A stretch of DNA of 64,000 nucleotides from Tessaracoccus coleopterorum (GCF_011174705.1 NZ_JAANIJ010000001.1:868001-932000), one strand, 5' to 3'. Counted from the stretch's first letter, positions 42,662 to 52,582 are shown. Numbers and translations are program-made. Notes: generated from the sequence alone by a model not told the origin.

Positions 42662-43463
42662 TCAGACCTTGGCCTTGCGGTAGCCGGCCGCCTTGGCAGC
42701 GCTCTCCTTGGCGAAGCACTCCTCAGGCTTGGTCTTGCTGTAGTAGCGCTGGCCGGGCATGTGGTAGATGCCGGAGTTGGCGTTGCCCTTGATGGGGTAG
42801 CCCGCGGGGCAGTTGTACCCGAGCCCGGGACGCTGCTCGGCTTGCTCGGCGGCGTCGTCGGCTTCGGCTTCGGCTTCGACGCACCCGGCTTGCTGGCGGG
42901 GGTCAGCGGGATCAGGGCGCCGGGGGTCGGCACGTCGCTGCGCGGAGGGCGGCTGCCGGGATGCCGGTGACCGGAGGAATCGTGGAACTCGAGAAGCGGA
43001 CCATCGAGTTGAACACCTCCATCTCCTTCTGCGTGACGACGCCGCCCTTCTCCGAGGCCACCGTGGCCTGGATGTAGTTGCGGCAGGCGCCGGTGCCGGT
43101 GTTGGGGTGTCGCACTCGGTGCGCCAGCTGCGGCCGTCGGCGGCGGTCCAGCTTCCGGTGTTGCCGAGCGGGTTGGTCGCCCAGTTCGCGCGGGGGATGC
43201 CAGGTAGCTCAGGTTGTTGAAGACCCAGTCGTTCTGCTTGTACCAGCGACCGCCCTTCTGGACGACCTTGGTGCCGTAGATGTCAGTCGTGCAGCGGACG
43301 ACCGTGGTGGAGTAGGTGGTGCAGTCGGTCTTCCAGTACCGGTCGCTGACCAGGTGGACGCCCGGGGTGGCGTAGACGTCGGGGCCGCGTTCGCGACCCC
43401 GGTGGGGATGAGCCAGGAGGCGATCAGCGCGATGCCGACCGCCGCTACCCGGATGAGCTTCAT
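42662..43463 (-). CDS. Small secreted protein with C-terminal sunset-like domain
   Basis: ATG 43463 starts a signal peptide (MKLIRVAAVGIALIASWLIPTGVANA). A cysteine-containing domain follows (VSDRYWKTDCTTYSTTVVRCTTDIYGTKV, YKQNDWVFNNLSYL, WRTECDT, ACRNYIQATVA), which I do not recognise by name. A Ser/Pro/Lys linker (GASKPKPKPTTPPSKPS) leads to the C-terminal module CPAGYPIKGNANSGIYHMPGQRYY, ending EECFAKESAAKAAGYRKAKV. That is the sunset domain seen at the end of many actinobacterial secreted nucleases and hypothetical proteins. Four frameshifts (near 43387, 43203, 43108, 42955) and one near 42823 split it. Length is about 267 residues. Function unknown. Confidence 0.7.
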
Positions 43464-43557
43464 TGGTGTTTACTCCCTTGTGAGGTGCCTTGCCGTTGGC
43501 CAGAGTGTGCCAGAGATCGCCGGCGACACGCTTGCCGGGCTGACGAGGCGCAATGCG

Positions 43558-43750
43558 TCAGGCGAAGCGCACCATGGTGTTGAACAGCCAGCGGGTCCCG
43601 GGTGCGCCCACCTCCCGCCTTCGGCGTAGCCACGATCACCCTCGCCTGTGTGCAGCTACGCCATCCGTTCCTGCCGGTCGGGGCCGTGTCACACTCGGTG
43701 CGCCCGACGACAATCGACAGCCACAGACGAGGACGCGTGCCCAGGGGCAC
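43558..43750 (-). pseudogene. Truncated paralogue of the neighbouring secreted protein
   Basis: On the minus strand, VGRTECDTAPTGRNGWRSCTQARVIVATPKAGG matches WRTECDTPNTGTGACRNYIQATVASEKGG of the next gene. After a frameshift, WLFNTMVRFA and a stop match EVFNSMVRFS. No signal peptide, N-terminal domain, linker or sunset domain is present and no start codon with a ribosome site is seen. It lies 95 bases upstream of the full copy, so it looks like the remains of a tandem duplication. Confidence 0.6.
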
Positions 43751-43756
43751 GCGTCC
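43731..43756. terminator. Terminator-like hairpin after purQ
   Basis: Perfect 11-bp stem GGACGCGTGCC / GGCACGCGTCC with a 4-base loop, 20 bases past the purQ stop on the minus strand. It overlaps the start of the truncated paralogue region, further arguing that this fragment is not expressed. Confidence 0.7.
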
Positions 43757-43775
43757 TGACCGGTCTACCGGGAGT

Positions 43776-44441
43776 TCAGCGGGTGAGGAACCGCAGGGCG
43801 GACTCGAAGAACCGCAGCCCGTCGACCGTCGGCGCGGTCAGCGCCTCGACGTTGTGCTCGGGATGCGGCATCAGCCCGACGACGTTGCCGCGTTCGTTGG
43901 TGATGCCCGCGATGTCGTTGGCCGAGCCGTTCGGGTTGTCGAGGTAGCGGAACACGACCTGGTCGTTGTCCTCGAGCTTCTTCAGCGTCTCGGGGAGGCC
44001 TGGTAGTTCCCCTCCCGTTCTTCAGCGTGATGGTGATCTCGTCGCCCTTGGTGAAGGCGCACGTCCAGGTGGTGTCAACGGTCTCTACGCGCAGGCGCTC
44101 ATCGCGGCAGATGAACTGCTGACCCGCGTTGCGGATCATGGCGCCCTCGAGGAGGTGGGCCTCGCAGAGCACCTGGAAGCCGTTGCAGATGCCGAGCACC
44201 GGCATGCCCTTCCTGGCCGCGTCGATCACGGTCGACATCACCGGGCTGAACCGGGCAATGGCCCCGCAGCGCAGGTAGTCACCGTAGGAGAAGCCGCCGG
44301 GCAGGATGATCGCGTCGACCCCGTCGACGGAGTCGGACCCGTGCCACAGAGCGACCGGCTCGGCACCGGCGATCCTGACGGCGCGCAGCGCATCCTGGTC
44401 GTCGAGCGACCCGGGAAGGTGACGACGCCGATGCGTGCCAT
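43776..44441 (-). CDS. purQ: Phosphoribosylformylglycinamidine synthase subunit PurQ
   Basis: Class I glutamine amidotransferase subunit, about 222 residues, that supplies ammonia to PurL. The catalytic Cys is in [11 protein letters not shown], and the His/Glu pair is in [13 protein letters not shown] 44441 shares one base with the purS stop (TGATG). Frameshifts lie near 44418, where GGG should be GGGG, and near 44015. It ends [12 protein letters not shown]. Together with PurS it forms the glutaminase side of the complex. Confidence 0.93.
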
Positions 44442-44680
44442 CAGTCGGTCACCACTTCGTAGGACTCGATGACGGTGTTGGCGAACAGCGTGTCGGCCGC
44501 CTGACCGATCTGCTCGAGGACCTCGGGCGTCACGTCGCCCTCGACCTCGACCTCGAAGCGCTTGCCCTGGCGGACGGAGAGGCCCTGGAAGCCGAGGCGC
44601 TTGAGCGCGCCGGTGACGGCCTTACCCTGCGGGTCAAGGATCTCGGGCTTGGGCATGACGTTGACAACGACGCGTGGCAT
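44441..44680 (-). CDS. purS: Phosphoribosylformylglycinamidine synthase subunit PurS
   Basis: An intact protein of 79 residues, normal for PurS. It begins [22 protein letters not shown] and has the conserved block [13 protein letters not shown]. It bridges PurL and PurQ and helps pass ammonia. ATG 44680 starts divergently from the aminotransferase gene with about 100 bases between. It is translationally coupled to purQ. Confidence 0.94.
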   Translation of the reverse strand: MPRVVVNVMPKPEILDPQGKAVTGALKRLGFQGLSVRQGKRFEVEVEGDVTPEVLEQIGQAADTLFANTVIESYEVVTD

Positions 44681-44778
44681 GGGGCCACTCTATCCGCGCA
44701 GGCGAGGAATCTCATCCATGAGCCCCCGCAACGGACACGGGTGGACCCGCGATTCGCCCCGCGGCGTAGCCTCATGCC

Positions 44779-45998
44779 ATGGTCTCCCATCGCTCACAGA
44801 TACCCCCGTTCGAGGTGATGACCATCCTCGACCGGGTGGCACGGATGCGGGCGGAGGGACGCGATGTGATCTCCCTCTGCGCAGGCGAACCCGCGGGCGG
44901 TGCACCGGCCGTGGTGAACAGGGCCGCCGCCGAACTCCATGCGGCGGGCACCCCGTTCGGCTACACCCCGGCGCTCGGTATCCGGCCGCTCCGGGAGGCT
45001 CTGGCCGGGCACTACCGGCGCTGGTACGGAGTCGAGGTCGACCCGGAACGCATCGCGGTGACCACCGGATCCTCGGGTGGCTTTCTGCTCGCCTTCCTCG
45101 CCGCCTTCGACGCGGGCGACCGGGTCGCCCTTGCCCGCCCCGGATATCCCGCCTACCGCAACATCCTCGCGTCGCTCGGCTGCGAGGTGGTCGACCTCGA
45201 CTGCGGGCCGGAGGTGAGGTTCCAGCCCACGGTCGAACTGCTCGAGGCTGCCCACCGCGAAGCGCCGCTGGCCGGGTTGATCCTCGCCTCCCCCGCCAAC
45301 CCCACGGGCACCATGGTCAGCCGGGCCGAGCTCGCGGCGCTGACCTCATGGTGCCGGGCCAACGACGTGCTGCTGGTCAGCGACGAGATCTACCACGGAG
45401 TGACCTACGACGGGTCACGAGGCACCACGGCGCTGGAGTTCGGGCCCGAACCGGTGGTGGTGTCGTCGTTCAGCAAATACTGGGGCATGACAGGCTGGCG
45501 CATCGGCTGGCTCGTGCTCCCTCCCCACCTGGTCGATGCCGTTGACGCCCTCGCGGGCAACCTCGCCCTGTGCCCGCCCGCGCCTGCCCAGCACGCCGCG
45601 CTGGAGGCGTTCACCCCCGAGTCGTACGCGGAGTGCGACAGGGCCGTCGCGGAGTTCACCGAGGCCCGTTCCCTGCTGCTCGCGTCGAGGGAACGACTCG
45701 GGTGGGGTGTGGCTGCACCCGCCGACGGCGCGTTCTACTACTACGCCGACCTCGGTGACCAACTCTCCCGCTACCCCGACTCATCGGCCTACGCGGCGGC
45801 GCTGCTCGACGCCACGGGCGTGGCAGTGACGCCCGGGCGCGACTTCGACGCCGTCCACGGGACAGGGCGGTGCGGATAAGCTTCGCGGCGGGCGCGGAGG
45901 CGATCGCGGAGGCGATCGAGCGGATCACACGATTTCAGGCGGTCGGCTGGCAGGGAGCCGCTCCTGCCGAACGGTCTCCGTCACCCAGAACGTGGTGA
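44779..45998 (+). CDS. Class I/II PLP-dependent aminotransferase
   Basis: Fold type I aminotransferase, about 406 residues. The PLP lysine is in SSFSKYWGMTGWRIGW (about residue 235). Other conserved parts are ASPANPTGTMVS, SDEIYHGVTYDG and the substrate-binding Arg in DRAVRISFA. ATG 44779 begins MVSHRSQIPPFEVMTIL. One frameshift near 45863 moves the end; the joined frame stops at 45998, overlapping the convergent membrane-protein gene by 74 bases. The extra tail after ERITRF is therefore doubtful. It transfers an amino group between an amino acid and a keto acid; the exact substrate is not readable. Confidence 0.87.
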
Positions 45999-46872
45999 AC
46001 AGCGCGATCTCCCACCATTCGAGCAGGATCACGAACCGGCCGGGCGCGAAGAGCGCCGACACCACCCAAGCCACGAGCGGGCCGGCCACCATCGCGACGA
46101 AGATCACCTGGTAGGCCTTCACCCACACCAGTGCCGCCGGAGCGACGCGCTCGCGCCCGTTGACGGCGGCCTTGCGGGGCCAGCCGTGGCACCACACGCC
46201 GACGGCCAGGGCAGCGATGAAGAAGATCGCCGCCATGTCGTGGATCCGGAGCCTTCCGAGGAACGGAATGTCGCGCAGCAGCGGCACGGAACGCAGCCCG
46301 TCCATGGTGACGTCCTCGGGTGCAGGCACCCAGACCTGCCACAGGACGAGCGCCTGGAGCGCGATCAGTGTGGCGAACGTCACGGTCACGAATGTCACCG
46401 TCACCTTGTCCGCCGCGAGGAGTTTCTGCACGCGGGTGGTGCTCCTCACCTCGCGCACCACGAGGGCGACGGCGATAACGCCGAACAGGGTGAGGCTGAA
46501 CCGGAGCGACCAGACGAGATCGGACGGGCTGGTGCCGCCGGGCGAGAGCTCGAGCCCGGCCTTGAGCGCCTGGATGTTGTCCACGAGTCCGGTCGGGATC
46601 AGCGCGACGAGCACCGCGTAGAACCCGGCCCCGTTGAAGTTGTAGTCCTCGAGCGCGGTGGATCCCTGGTAGGCGACGAGCAGCGCCGCCTCGGCGACCA
46701 GCACGCCGACGAAGATGTCACGCACCGGGCCGCCGTAGTAGGCGCTGATGGACCCCTCGAGATGCCCCTGCACGATGGCGGTGCCGACGGTGACGATGAA
46801 CAGCACCCCGGGTAGCAGGGCGAGCAGCCAGCGGAGGCTCGAATATGTGAGCCGGTAGGCATCTGTGACCAT
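45925..46872 (-). CDS. Polytopic membrane protein, DUF998-like
   Basis: An intact protein of 315 residues with about eight hydrophobic helices. The block SISAYYGGPVRDIFVGVLVAE, followed by LEDYNFNGAGFYAVLVALIPT, resembles the start of DUF998/Frag1-type membrane proteins. ATG 46872 is chosen because GAGGGG lies about nine bases ahead; a GTG three codons upstream is also in frame. There is no known reaction for the family. It stands alone on the minus strand, 65 bases after the DNA glycosylase. The last 25 residues overlap the aminotransferase tail. Confidence 0.72.
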   Translation of the reverse strand: MVTDAYRLTYSSLRWLLALLPGVLFIVTVGTAIVQGHLEGSISAYYGGPVRDIFVGVLVAEAALLVAYQGSTALEDYNFNGAGFYAVLVALIPTGLVDNIQALKAGLELSPGGTSPSDLVWSLRFSLTLFGVIAVALVVREVRSTTRVQKLLAADKVTVTFVTVTFATLIALQALVLWQVWVPAPEDVTMDGLRSVPLLRDIPFLGRLRIHDMAAIFFIAALAVGVWCHGWPRKAAVNGRERVAPAALVWVKAYQVIFVAMVAGPLVAWVVSALFAPGRFVILLEWWEIALFTTFWVTETVRQERLPASRPPEIV

Positions 46873-46937
46873 GTCTTCCACCCCTCAAGCGGAGCGTATG
46901 ACCGCGCCTCACCCCGGGAGGCGGAACGCCCGATCCG

Positions 46938-47556
46938 CTACCTCGACACGGTGGGGTCGCCCGCGATCCAGAACCGCAGCGGAAAGTCCGTCGCCTTTCC
47001 CAGGCCGATCCGTGGCCCGGCCGCGATGACGGGCTCGGGCCCGGTGCGGGGCACGAGCGTGATCCCGGTGCTGCCATCCAGCGGGGCGCCTGCGTCGGCG
47101 AGGACGATCCCGAGGGCGACGGTGAGCCGGGCCGGCCCCGCGGCCAGGTCGGAGTCGACACGGGTGCGGCCCCTGGCCGAGCGCCGCGCCCGTGCAGTGG
47201 CGACGCCGTCGATCACCTCCCCCGCCCGAATCAGCACCCCGGTGGGCGTGCCGTCCACGGCGACCACGACGTTGAAGCAGGTGTGGAGCCCCATGTGGCG
47301 GTAGACGTAGGCGTGCAGCGGCGGGCCGAACATGGGGGCGTTGCGGGCCGAGGGGCCCCGGTAGGCGTGCGAGCCGGGATCGTACCCGCCCCCGTATGCC
47401 TCCACCTCCGTGATGCGCAGCGTCACCGACACCTCGTCCCGCACGGTGGTGAGCGTGCCGCCGAGGAGGCCCTCGCCCGCGCCGCCACCCGGTCGAGCAG
47501 CGCGTGCGCCTCCGGGGCAGGTCGGCAAAGGTGGCGTCGACCGGGACGAGGCTCAT
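46938..47556 (-). CDS. DNA-3-methyladenine glycosylase (AAG/MPG family)
   Basis: Base-excision repair enzyme that removes alkylated purines. The family motif ITEVEAYGG, with the catalytic Glu, is followed by GSHAYRGPSARNAPMFGPP and HAYVYRHMGLHTCFNVV, all typical of the mammalian-type AAG fold. ATG 47556 overlaps the stop of the aminotransferase-IV gene (ATGA). One frameshift lies near 47505. Length is about 206 residues. It ends in DPTVSR with TAG or TGA at 46938. Confidence in the family is high from these motifs. Confidence 0.9.
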
Positions 47557-48401
47557 GCCCCGGGCACCTCCAGGAGCCGCTTCAGGTCGGCGTCGAGCGG
47601 CGAGGCCTGCAGCGGCTCGCCGTCGAGGTGCGTGATGCGGGCGAGGATGCGGCCCGAGGACAGCAGCCATGCGCCACGGCAGCGCCCGAAGTCGGACGTG
47701 TCGAGCGGGGCGAAGCGCATGGTAAGCCCCGCGCCCGTCGCGGCCTTCTCCAGGTCGTCGACGGTGATGGAGCGCAGGATCCCCTCCTGTGCGGGGGTGA
47801 CGAGTTCGCCGTCGATGTCGAGCACCACCGATGACGTCGGCCCCTCGAGCAGCCCGCCTGCGGGGGTGGTGAACACCACGTCGTCGGCCCCGTTGGAGAC
47901 GGCGTACCGCTTGGCTGCCATGTTGATGCCGTAGGAGAGCGACTTGGCGCCGGGAAGCAGCCAGGGCAGGTCGGCGATGCCGGTGCCGTCGAAGCCACGG
48001 TCGAGCAGGAGGACGCGGACCCCGTCGGTGCGCTGCCTGCGGGAGCCCTCGTCGAGCGGGGCGGCCATCACCCACCCGTTGGGGATGTCGATCCCCTCGG
48101 CACCGCGGGTGTGGATCATGCGGAGCACCACCTCCGGGTCGCTCCCCCAGTCCCAGGCCGCGAGGACGGCGTCGACGGCGCGGACGAAGCCCTCACGATC
48201 GGGGTCGGGAAGTTGCAGCAGGCCGGCCGAGACGGCGAGCCGGTCGAGGTGGGCATCGAGGTCGCGGGCGTCCCCGTCCACCGCGAGGAGGGCGTCGAAC
48301 ACGCCGTCGCCGCGGACCACACCCTGGTCGTCGGCGCGGACGATGGGTTGGGAGGGATCGATCAGGGTTCCGTCGAGCAGTGCGACCATCTTGATTGCCA
48401 T
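47553..48401 (-). CDS. pabC: Class IV aminotransferase, aminodeoxychorismate-lyase-like
   Basis: An intact protein of 282 residues. Fold type IV PLP enzyme: the PLP lysine is in LLPGAKSLSYGINMAAKR (about residue 153), with R-x5-G-D-G-V-F-D near residues 22-36 and LLEGPTSSVVL near 190. Length and the GDGVFDALL start match 4-amino-4-deoxychorismate lyase, which makes 4-aminobenzoate for folate. A branched-chain or D-amino-acid aminotransferase is the alternative. ATG 48401 begins MAIKMVALLDG. It is translationally coupled to the DNA glycosylase gene. Confidence 0.82.
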   Translation of the reverse strand: MAIKMVALLDGTLIDPSQPIVRADDQGVVRGDGVFDALLAVDGDARDLDAHLDRLAVSAGLLQLPDPDREGFVRAVDAVLAAWDWGSDPEVVLRMIHTRGAEGIDIPNGWVMAAPLDEGSRRQRTDGVRVLLLDRGFDGTGIADLPWLLPGAKSLSYGINMAAKRYAVSNGADDVVFTTPAGGLLEGPTSSVVLDIDGELVTPAQEGILRSITVDDLEKAATGAGLTMRFAPLDTSDFGRCRGAWLLSSGRILARITHLDGEPLQASPLDADLKRLLEVPGA

Positions 48402-48491
48402 GCCTCATCGTAGGCCCCGGCCGCGGTGGAAGGGCCCGACCCCTGGTCGCCCGGCCCTCTACGCTTGGGAACCGCACCTGAGGAGGCACCC

Positions 48492-49072
48492 ATGAGCAAC
48501 CAGGACTGGAACGGACCCCAGGGCCACCGGCCAGCCGGCCGTGGCCCGCGCGTCGGCCTGATCGTCGGCGGGACGCTCGTGCTGGTCGCCCTGATCGCGC
48601 TCGCCGTCTTCCTGGCCACGCGCGCCGGCACCACGGCCGATCCCTCGCCGACCCCGGCGCTCCCTGCCACCTCCGCCCCTGCCACGACCGCGCCCTCCCC
48701 GTGGTCTCCGAGCCCGGCACCGGGTCGTCGCCAGACGCCGGTGCGTGGCCCGAGCTGAGCGCCGACGTGCTTCCCGCCACGGTCGGCGAGTGGACGCTTG
48801 ATGAGGCGCTGCTCTTCTACGGCCGCGGCGGCGACGCCATCTATCCGGCCTCTGCCGGTTCCAACCATCCGGTCGCGAGCTTCGCCGACTTCCTCGACAA
48901 GCCCGCATTCTCCGGCGACCGGGTCGTGTGCGGCACGGACTCCGACTCCGCCCCGACCTGCTACATCCAGACCGGCGACCTCGGCGTGGTGCTGGTCAGC
49001 GATCCGGCGGCCCTGGTGTCGGTCGACGACCTCGCCGCCTTCGCCGACGCCTTCGCCGCCCAGGTGGGCTAG
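48492..49072 (+). CDS. Single-pass membrane protein with extracytoplasmic domain, unknown
   Basis: ATG 48492 follows a perfect AGGAGG. The first 28 residues are hydrophilic, then one helix (VGLIVGGTLVLVALIALAVFLA), then a Thr/Pro/Ala linker, then a domain of about 110 residues starting WPELSADVLPATVGEWTLDEA. One frameshift lies near 48697 in the linker. The domain has two Cys (VVCGTDSD, PTCYIQ) that could form a disulfide. I do not recognise the family. No signal for function from neighbours: the divergent gene is pabC-like and the next is an amidotransferase-like gene 78 bases away. Confidence 0.72.
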
Positions 49073-49150
49073 GAGCACACCGCACGCGGTCCGATAGCCT
49101 TGGGGGCCACCCGTCGCGACGAGGCGACGGCGGTAACAAGGAGTAGATAC

Positions 49151-49893
49151 ATGGCCAAGGTCCTGCTGGCCGGCGAATCCTGGATCAGTGCGGTCACCGA
49201 CCACAAGGGATACGACGCCTTCCCCACACCCAGGTCCACATCGGGTGCGCCGAACTCTTGAAGGTGCTCGGCGCAGCCGGCCATGAGGTGACGCACCTGC
49301 GGAGCCACGATGTGGCCGTCGACTTCCCGTTGACCCTGGAGCAGCTGGACGCGTACGACGTCGTCATCCTCTCGGACATCGGCGCCAACAGCCTCCTGCT
49401 TCCGCCGCAGGTCTTCGAGGAGGGGCGCCGCGCACCCAACCGCCTGAAGCTGCTGCGCGAGTGGGTCCATGGCGGCGGTGGGCTCATGATGGCGGGCGGC
49501 TACCTCAGCTTCCAGGGCTTCCAGGCGAAGGCCAACTACCACGACACCGCCGTCGAGGAGGTCCTCCCCGTGACGATCCTCCCTACGACGACAGGGTCGA
49601 GACCCGGAGGGGGTCGAGGGCACCCTCACCGGCACGGACCACTTCGTCACCCGCGGCCTCGACGCTACGTGGCCGCCATCCTCGGCTACCAGAAGCTGGC
49701 CGCCCGGGGCGACGCGATCGTGTTGGCCGAGGTGGAGGGCCGGCCCCTGCTCGCTGTGCGCAGCGTCGGCGAGGGCCGCACTCTCGCCTACGCGTCGGAC
49801 ATCTCACCCCACTGGGCGCCGCAGGAGTTCATGGCCTGGCCGGGCTACGCGGCCCTGTTCGGCAACGCCGTCAGCTGGCTCGCCGGCGCCTGA
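49151..49893 (+). CDS. Glutamine-amidotransferase-like protein (DUF1355/GATase1_like)
   Basis: About 249 residues with the recognisable family course: MAKVLLAGESWIS, YDVVILSDIGANSLLLPP, RLKLLREWVHGGGGLMMAGGYLSFQG, VEEVLPVTILP and YASDISPHWAPQEFMAWPGY. There is no nucleophile elbow Cys at the usual place; GGYLSF occupies it, as in this subfamily, so classical glutaminase activity is unlikely. ATG 49151 follows AAGGAG at 49137. Frameshifts lie near 49225 and 49585. It converges on the RpiB gene of the ribose-type ABC operon and may belong to the same sugar pathway, which is an inference from position. Confidence 0.75.
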
Positions 49894-49897
49894 GGCG

Positions 49898-49942
49898 ACG
49901 GAACGAGGGGTGGGTGGCGGCTGCCACCCACCCTCGTTCCGT
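49898..49942. terminator. Strong bidirectional terminator hairpin
   Basis: Stem of about 20 bp: ACGGAACGAGGGGTGGGTGG C and GCCACCCACCCTCGTTCCGT with one bulged G and a 4-base loop. It fills the whole gap between the convergent amidotransferase-like and RpiB genes. Confidence 0.85.
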
Positions 49943-49945
49943 GCG

Positions 49946-50508
49946 TCAGAAGGCGAGGCCCTCAGGCTCCGGGCCGAGCACCACTGTGCCCGGGTTGACG
50001 ACCTGGAACCCGTTGGCCTTGTAGGCCTCGTAGTCGAAGTTCTCGGTCTCGTCGAAGCCGAGCTTGTGGTAGTCGTAGAAGCCTTCCCAGTCCTCGTAGC
50101 CGTCGCCGAGGCTGGTCTCGAGGAACGCCTCGGCCATGGCCTGACCCAGGCGGGGTCCGGTCCAGAAACCGCCCATCGCGAGCACGTTGCAGCCGTTGGC
50201 CGAGGCCGCCCGCTTCGCGGCGGGCACCGACTCGGCAACGGCGGCGTGGACGTGCGGCAGCTTGCTGGCCGCCACGTGGATACCCATGCCGGTGCCGCAG
50301 AAGGCGAGCGCCTTCTCGAACTCGCCCTCGGCGATCTTCGCACCGACCATGAACCCCGCGCGGTGGTACATGGGGCGGTGTCCTTGTCGGGGGTCAGGTC
50401 GGTCACCTCCCAGCCCTTCGCGACCAGGTGCACCTTCACGTGCTCCTTCAGCGGGAAGCCCGCAAAATCTGCCGCGACGACGACGTGCTTGTCTTTCGTG
50501 GTCAGCAT
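49946..50508 (-). CDS. RpiB/LacAB-family sugar-phosphate isomerase with C-terminal extension
   Basis: About 188 residues. The active-site Cys is in ALAFCGTGMGIHVAASK, the RpiB/LacAB motif. It should interconvert an aldose and a ketose phosphate of four to six carbons. The N-terminus reads MLTTKDKHVVVAADFAGFPLKEHV. After the family core (GPRLGQAMAEAFLETSLGDGYEDW) there is an extension of about 55 residues ending PGTVVLGPEPEGLAF, longer than classical RpiB. One frameshift lies near 50373. ATG 50508 is chosen because AAGGAG, inside the permease 3' end, is spaced correctly. It is last in the ABC operon, so it likely acts on the imported sugar after phosphorylation. Confidence 0.83.
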
Positions 50509-50513
50509 GTCGA

Positions 50514-51557
50514 TCACTCCTTGTTCTTCTTGAAGCGCTTGAGGAAACCGCCGCCGAGGTTCGACGTGCTGATCACCGTCAGCAGCGTCGCACCCCAGAT
50601 CAGCGGCAGGTAGAAGTTGCTCACCTGCGGGAACATGTTGAGACCCGACTGGAGGATCTGCAGCACCGTGATCGCGAGCACCACCCCGAGGAGGCGGCCG
50701 CTGCCGCCGAGCGGGCTGACGCCGCCGAGCACCACGATCAGCACCGTCAGAAGCGTGTAGGTGCTGCCGTAGTCGGCCTTCGCCGAGTTGTAGTTGGCCA
50801 TCATGACAAGTCCCGCGACCCCGGCGCAGAGGCCGGACAGGGCGTAGGTGCGGATCAGCAGGCTCGTCGAGTTGAGGCCGCTGAACTTGGCCGCGGTCGC
50901 GTTGCTGCCGAGCATGTAGAGCTTCGCTCCGAAGGTGGTCCTCGCCAGCAGGAAGCCGATGACGAGTGCCACCACGATGAAGATGATCAACTGCATGGGC
51001 ACCTTGCCGACCTTGCCGCCCAGCGTCGCGCTGAACACGGGAGGCAGGCCGCTGAGCGGCTTGCCTCCGGTGATCACGATGGCGATACCGGTGAACAGTT
51101 CGAGGGTGCCGAGCGTCACCAGGATGGCCGGGATCTTGACCTTCGCCACGAGGAAGCCGTTGAAAGCCCCGGCGAGCGTGCCGAGCCCCACCGAGAGCAG
51201 GATCCCGACCAACATGGCGGTGGTCTGATCGCCGGTCGACGCCCCGGAGGGCGCCATCGACAGCATCACCGAGGCCGACGCGATCGCCGTCATGTTGGCG
51301 ATGCCGACCGTTGAGAGGTCGATGCCGCCGGTGATCATGGTGAGCATCACACCGAGCGCCATCAGGCCGAACTCGGGGAACGCGACGCCCATCGACTGCC
51401 AGGTGGATACCCGGAGGAACGCACCGCCCCGCGTGATCATGAAGAACAGCAGCAGTGCGGCCAGGATGACGACGAGACGCACGATCTGCGGATCGAGGTC
51501 CTTGAGGAATGTCCGCTTCTCGGCCTTGGCCGTGGGAGTGGTAGTGGAGGTGGTCAT
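50514..51557 (-). CDS. Ribose-type sugar ABC transporter permease (second)
   Basis: An intact protein of about 347 residues of the RbsC family (BPD_transp_2), with about ten helices. Family blocks are FGLMALGVMLTMITGGIDLS near residue 70 and LGTLAGAFNGFLVAKVKIPAILVTLGTLELFTG near 125. ATG 51557 follows AAAGGACC at six bases and lies 12 bases past the first permease's stop. It ends RFKKNKE with TGA six bases before the RpiB start. With its neighbour it forms a heterodimeric channel. The sugar is not readable. Confidence 0.88.
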   Translation of the reverse strand: MTTSTTTPTAKAEKRTFLKDLDPQIVRLVVILAALLLFFMITRGGAFLRVSTWQSMGVAFPEFGLMALGVMLTMITGGIDLSTVGIANMTAIASASVMLSMAPSGASTGDQTTAMLVGILLSVGLGTLAGAFNGFLVAKVKIPAILVTLGTLELFTGIAIVITGGKPLSGLPPVFSATLGGKVGKVPMQLIIFIVVALVIGFLLARTTFGAKLYMLGSNATAAKFSGLNSTSLLIRTYALSGLCAGVAGLVMMANYNSAKADYGSTYTLLTVLIVVLGGVSPLGGSGRLLGVVLAITVLQILQSGLNMFPQVSNFYLPLIWGATLLTVISTSNLGGGFLKRFKKNKE

Positions 51558-51568
51558 GAACGGTCCTT

Positions 51569-52581
51569 TCACTCCGCCACCAGGCGCTGACGACGGCGCC
51601 TTCTGGTGATCTGGACGGCCGAGATCCCGGTGCCGACGATGATCAGCATGCCGAGTGCGGCGCGCTGCCAGAAGGTCGGGATGCCCAGCAGGATCATGCT
51701 GTTCTGGACGATGACGATGAGCAGCGTGCCGAGCATCACGCCGGTGAGCGACCCGGTGCCGCCCGTGATGGCCGCACCGCCCAGCACGACGGCGGCGATG
51801 ACGAGCATCTCACTACCGAGCAGGTTCGTCGGGTGCATCTGGCCCATCGAGGTGGTGCGGACGAAGCCGCCGAGGGCGGCGATGACGCCCACCATGACAT
51901 AGAGCCAGAACTTGATGCTGCGCACCTTGAAGCCCGCGCGCAGCGCGGACGACTCGTCGCCGCCGAGCGCGAAGATGGCGCGACCGAACATCGTGTACCG
52001 CATGATGAGGAACACGATCACCAGCACGGCGATCAGCAGCAGGAACGACAGCGGCAGCGACGACGTCAGCCCCGACTGCTGGTTCTTCGCGGTGAACAGC
52101 GCGGTGCGCCCGAACGCCTCCATCGACGCTGGCAGCGCCGGGATCTGCACGGACGAGAGCGCGCCCTGCATGACGCCGGAGAACACGTTGGCCGTGCCGA
52201 GCGTGATGATCAGCGTCGGAATGGCGAGCCGCGAGGTGAACAGGCCGTTGAAGGCGCCGAGCAGGGCACCCAGCGCCATGACCGCCAGCAGCGGCACGAT
52301 CACCGGTCCCTGGAAGTCGCTGTCCACCAGCACGCGCGTCACGGCGTACACCGCAAGCGAGGCGAGCGCCGGGAACGACACATCGATGCCGCCGGAGACG
52401 ATCACCATGTAGGCGCCGATGCCGAACAGCCCCGGCACCACCATCGCGTTGGCGAGGTCGACCAGGTTGTTCGGGGTGAAGAACTGGCCGCTACGGATCT
52501 GGATCACGACGCACAGGGCGACGATCACCAGGAACAGGTAGAACTCGTTCGAGCGGAAGAGCTTGTGGATGAGCCCTGCAC
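51569..52581 (-). CDS. Ribose-type sugar ABC transporter permease (first)
   Basis: RbsC-family permease, about 338 residues. MVIVSGGIDVSFPALASLAVYAV and GAFNGLFTSRLAIPTLIITLGTANVFSG match its partner. The N-terminus reads GLIHKLFRSNEFYLFLVIVALCV, upstream of the first in-frame start at 52528. The likely start is GTG 52581, needing one extra G in GGG near 52575. It begins two bases after the ATPase stop. The C-terminus is Arg-rich (ITRRRRRQRLVAE). Confidence 0.85.
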
Positions 52582-52582
52582 G

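Noticed and set aside
39049..42933. Very long minus-strand open frame (about 1,290 codons) spanning aminopeptidase N and flanks
   Set aside because: Only 42465 to about 40575 matches aminopeptidase N. The upstream part is the linker of the secreted protein and the downstream part is read in the wrong frame after a missing base.
43558..43775. Functional small gene downstream of purQ
   Set aside because: It has no start with a ribosome site, lacks the signal peptide, is frameshifted, and its start region overlaps a terminator-like hairpin.
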